64,000 bases of DNA from Chryseobacterium defluvii (GTDB lineage Bacteria; Bacteroidota; Bacteroidia; Flavobacteriales; Weeksellaceae): contig NZ_RBXB01000001.1 in assembly GCF_003634775.1 (NCBI RefSeq), positions 1 through 64,000 on the forward strand, written 5' to 3'. This document shows positions 61,570 through 64,000 of the stretch, piece by piece (position 1 is the first letter of the stretch; each line of letters begins with the position of its first letter). The notes below the pieces were generated by a model. The model saw only the letters and a program-made list of their open reading frames with translations, had not been told where the DNA came from and made no database searches. The position numbers and the translations under genes were made by a program.

Positions 61570-62455
61570 ATTTTGATTTGAAAAATGATTTAAGTCTTGT
61601 TAATAAATCCCTTTTTAAGATGTTTCCTGAAAGCCCATCTACTTTCCAAGTATTTTTGTGGAGGGTATAATTTTTAAAAAGCATTTCATTTTTATACAAT
61701 AGGGCACTTCTTTTTTTCAGTTCCTTTTCATTAAGACTTACCGTATTATTTAAGGATGATTTTCTACGATAGTGATTCTGATGCAAGACAATTTCATTAT
61801 CGATGATCTCAATCTGCATCTTCTTCAGTTTTATCCTGTGCAGGAATTCATTATCATCATAAGCCACTCCTTCCGCATAAGCCGGATCAAATCCTCCCAG
61901 ATCAAACAAATCTTCTCTGGTAATGGCACAGCAAAAATGATAAGCAACCGGCCTTATAACAGAATGATTATACCAGCTATTGCTTCCGTCCTGCGTATTT
62001 TCCACATTGTTTTCCTGAATAAGCTTTTCCATTTTTTCAGGATGGCTGATGTATCCGTCGATATTATCGGTAGGTTCTTCATCCAAGGAATAGCATCCGA
62101 AACTCAGATACTTATTGTTAACAAGGTTTTCGCTTGTATATTTTAGAATGTTGCCAAAATGCAGGCATTCAGGGTTTTGTAATATGATTAAATCTCCTTT
62201 GGAAGCTTTAAAACCCACATTAAAAGGAATACATGAGTTTTTGTACCACTTGTTCTTTTTTTTCAGACGGATTATTTTTAAGAACGGAAATTCACCAACA
62301 AGATCTTCCAGTCTTTCTTCCTCATTGCTTGCATCATCTACAGCGATCAATTCAAGATCAAAATCATGATCTTTCAATTGCCGTTGAATGCTTTCAAGAG
62401 TTTTGATAAATAATGCTTTACGGTTGTAATAAGCGGTTACTATTGAGATTTTCAT
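61568..62455 (-). CDS. Family 2 glycosyltransferase (galactosyltransferase-like C-terminus)
   Basis: 295 residues, GT-A fold. Opens ISIVTAYYNRKALFIKTLES; ELIAVDDASNEEERLEDL contains the nucleotide-binding Asp pair; the usual DxD region reads LIILQNPE, so the metal site is atypical. The acceptor side AEGVAYDDNEFLHRIKLKK is like the domain that follows GT2 in galactosyltransferase-like proteins. Likely adds sugars to a surface polysaccharide or LPS. Twelve bases separate it from the next GT2 gene, same strand, so one operon. Confidence 0.85.
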   Translation of the reverse strand: MKISIVTAYYNRKALFIKTLESIQRQLKDHDFDLELIAVDDASNEEERLEDLVGEFPFLKIIRLKKKNKWYKNSCIPFNVGFKASKGDLIILQNPECLHFGNILKYTSENLVNNKYLSFGCYSLDEEPTDNIDGYISHPEKMEKLIQENNVENTQDGSNSWYNHSVIRPVAYHFCCAITREDLFDLGGFDPAYAEGVAYDDNEFLHRIKLKKMQIEIIDNEIVLHQNHYRRKSSLNNTVSLNEKELKKRSALLYKNEMLFKNYTLHKNTWKVDGLSGNILKRDLLTRLKSFFKSK

Positions 62456-62467
62456 GAATTACAGTTA

Positions 62468-63304
62468 TTAAAATTGGCGATAGATTTCGTTGAACTTTTT
62501 GGGTTTAAAAAGCTTATAGGTCAGCTTTCTATACCAAACATTATAATATTTTTTTTTGTATAGGTTCCTATTAAGGATCATGTAGCTGATGTTGCTGAAA
62601 TCAAACCCGTGCTTCTCATATAGCGGATAATGCTTTTGATAGATAAGAAGTCTGTTCTGTGCTATTTTCTCTTCCTGTTGAGTGCTTACATTGGTAAGAG
62701 AGTTATCATGATGTCTGATTCTGTAAAAAAATAAATACTCAGGAATTCTGTATACTTTACCTCCATTTTCTATGATTGAAATCCATAGATCCCAGTCTTC
62801 AAAATACGTTAAGTTTTCGTCGAAACCATTGGCTTTGATAAAGTCTTCTTTATAGAGTAACGCGGAAATAGGAATGCAATTGGCAAAAAGAAAATCTTTG
62901 ATTTCAAAATCGGGTAAAAACCATTCTGTGTTTTCTTTTTCAAAATATTGGCCTTTGGTGTAGCAAACCCTTATTTCAGGATTGGAAGTTAATACACTAT
63001 ATGTTTTTTCCAGGAATTCAGGAGCAATTTTATCATCACAATCCACAAACAGGATGTATTGGCCTTGTGCAATTTCAACTCCTTTATTTCTTGCCACTGA
63101 TTGGCCTTTATTTTCCTGATGGTATACAATAAGATCAGGATATTTATTTGCTTTTAGGTGGTCCAGGAACTCTTCCGGCGATCCGTCATTAATTACAATA
63201 ACCTCAATATTCTTGAAGGTTTGACCATATATACTGTCAAGACATTCTTCAATATAGTCTTCCCCTTTATAATACGGTACAATTACAGAAACCAAATCGC
63301 TCAT
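62468..63304 (-). CDS. Family 2 glycosyltransferase
   Basis: 278 residues. Classical GT2: VSVIVPYYKGEDYIEECLDS, VIVINDGSPEEF, GQSVARNKGVEIAQGQYILF and DxD in VDCDDK (about 94-99); the catalytic acidic region is ENLTYFEDWDLWISI. Co-directional and close to both neighbours (12 bases to the next gene, 22 to the preceding one). Sugar and acceptor unknown. Confidence 0.9.
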   Translation of the reverse strand: MSDLVSVIVPYYKGEDYIEECLDSIYGQTFKNIEVIVINDGSPEEFLDHLKANKYPDLIVYHQENKGQSVARNKGVEIAQGQYILFVDCDDKIAPEFLEKTYSVLTSNPEIRVCYTKGQYFEKENTEWFLPDFEIKDFLFANCIPISALLYKEDFIKANGFDENLTYFEDWDLWISIIENGGKVYRIPEYLFFYRIRHHDNSLTNVSTQQEEKIAQNRLLIYQKHYPLYEKHGFDFSNISYMILNRNLYKKKYYNVWYRKLTYKLFKPKKFNEIYRQF

Positions 63305-63326
63305 AGTGTTTATATATCAGTTGAGG

Positions 63327-64000
63327 TTATTTAATAATCTCTTTAATCCAGCTGCTAAAACTATATTGTTGTATAATTTCTTCAGGTAACGGATGATAAG
63401 GAGTTTTTAAAAACTGCTCAATATTTTTATAATTATCATTTTCTACGACAAATATATTGTCAGAATGGTAAAAGTCATAATTTTTTACCATAATATTATC
63501 TGTAATCACTTTTTTACCATAATACATTCCTTCAAAAAAACGGATAGATAGTCCGTCATGCAGCGGGTCAACAAAGTCTAAAAGGACATCGGAGTTTTTG
63601 ACCCGCTCAAGATTTTCCTTAAATGTGATCCTGTCTGAAATATATTTGATCTTAGGATTTTTTCGTTCAGGTTCCTGAAAATATTGAATAAAAATATTGA
63701 GGTCAACCGGAAAAGCGGAAACCTCTTCAATGAATTTGTCAATCTTTTCCTCACGGCTTTTCCAGTATAGCCCAACAAAATAAAGTACGGGTTTTTTTGT
63801 GTTGTATTCTTTATGATAAGGCGGAAGGTGATCGAAATAAAAATTGGTAATGGAATGTATATTGTGCTCTGACTCTACCTTTTCAAAACAAAAGAAGGTA
63901 TCAAAAAGCCCAAAATAGTTTTTAATTTCCGGAAATTTTTCAATACCGTCCCACTGATAGGCGATCAGTTTTTTGGTTCTCTTTTTTAGATTCTGAACAA
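63327..64000 (-). CDS. Glycosyltransferase-like protein, N-terminus cut by the window edge
   Basis: I translated this frame from the window end: it is open without a stop from 64000 down to the TAA at 63327, about 223 residues, so the start is outside. Short ATG-started frames listed inside it are either pieces of it or shadows. Recognisable phrases: KKLIAYQWDGIEKFPEI, FGLFDTFFCFEKVESE, KPVLYFVGLYWKSREEK, VKNSDVLLDFVDPLHDGLSI and RFFEGMYYGKKVITDN. The last two resemble the donor-binding part of GT-B enzymes (conserved E in FEGMYYGKKVIT, as in GT4/CgeB-type proteins). Probably part of the same surface-glycan operon as the two GT2 genes. Specific function unknown. Confidence 0.75.
   Translation of the reverse strand, partial: VQNLKKRTKKLIAYQWDGIEKFPEIKNYFGLFDTFFCFEKVESEHNIHSITNFYFDHLPPYHKEYNTKKPVLYFVGLYWKSREEKIDKFIEEVSAFPVDLNIFIQYFQEPERKNPKIKYISDRITFKENLERVKNSDVLLDFVDPLHDGLSIRFFEGMYYGKKVITDNIMVKNYDFYHSDNIFVVENDNYKNIEQFLKTPYHPLPEEIIQQYSFSSWIKEIIK

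Noticed and set aside
63327-63527. Separate 66-residue gene
   Set aside because: Only the C-terminal part of the longer frame; codons before the ATG continue in frame (I-R-F-F-E-G-M). No frameshift needed.
63578-63778. Open frame of 66 residues on the minus strand
   Set aside because: Shadow of the glycosyltransferase-like frame, which I translated continuously from 64000 to 63327; basic, Leu/Arg-rich composition typical of a wrong frame.

Overview
The window is a piece of a Bacteroidota chromosome, most likely Chryseobacterium or a close relative in the Weeksellaceae. The reasons are low GC, frequent flavobacterial promoter elements (TAnnTTTG, with an upstream TTTG about 19 bases away at the best sites), absence of Shine-Dalgarno sequences, several proteins with type IX secretion (T9SS) C-terminal sorting domains, and families typical of this group (DUF4407, DUF3667, DUF4252, the GlmU-like family, fused isobutyryl-CoA mutase IcmF, type B L31). 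The species is inferred, not proven. The first 38 bases are the 3' end of a 5S rRNA, so an rRNA operon lies just outside the left edge.

Layout. 0.05-0.27 kb: rRNA terminator and short tandem repeats. 0.27-5.57 kb: a minus-strand operon of five exported proteins: a pilin-like protein, a periplasmic chaperone-like protein, a 916-residue usher-like outer-membrane protein, a second pilin-like protein and a small exported protein. It looks like a chaperone/usher-style surface assembly system that I cannot match to a described type; it is the best candidate here for an undescribed system. 5.8-12.5 kb: a tightly packed six-gene minus-strand unit (beta-helix lipoprotein, MazG-like pyrophosphohydrolase, WG-repeat protein, aroA, SDR oxidoreductase, Omp85-family protein). 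12.6-19 kb: plus-strand rpmE2, a GlmU-like protein, an ECF sigma/anti-sigma pair with two DUF4252 proteins, and guaB. 19-31.7 kb: mostly secreted proteins and hydrolases (M43 and M64 metallopeptidases, C1 peptidase, serine hydrolase, tail-collar protein) with ruvC and a Dph6-like enzyme. 31.8-36.8 kb: icmF and two membrane proteins. 37-38.9 kb: rplM-rpsI-rpsB.

38.9-56.8 kb: a block in which every gene is on the minus strand. It holds three paralogous small exported proteins, trmB, a carboxypeptidase-regulatory-like protein, four tandem giant T9SS type B surface proteins with IgGFc-binding-like N-termini (12.7 kb together), and tsf at its right end. Flipping the block would restore the common rpsB-tsf order and would line up the fourth small paralog (56.9 kb) with the other three, so an inversion is a simple explanation. 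57.6-64 kb: accA, gltX, a GT87-like membrane protein and three glycosyltransferases (the last cut by the window edge), probably the start of a surface polysaccharide locus.

No tRNA, CRISPR array, transposase or prophage was seen. Surface and secretion functions dominate, interleaved with housekeeping genes.
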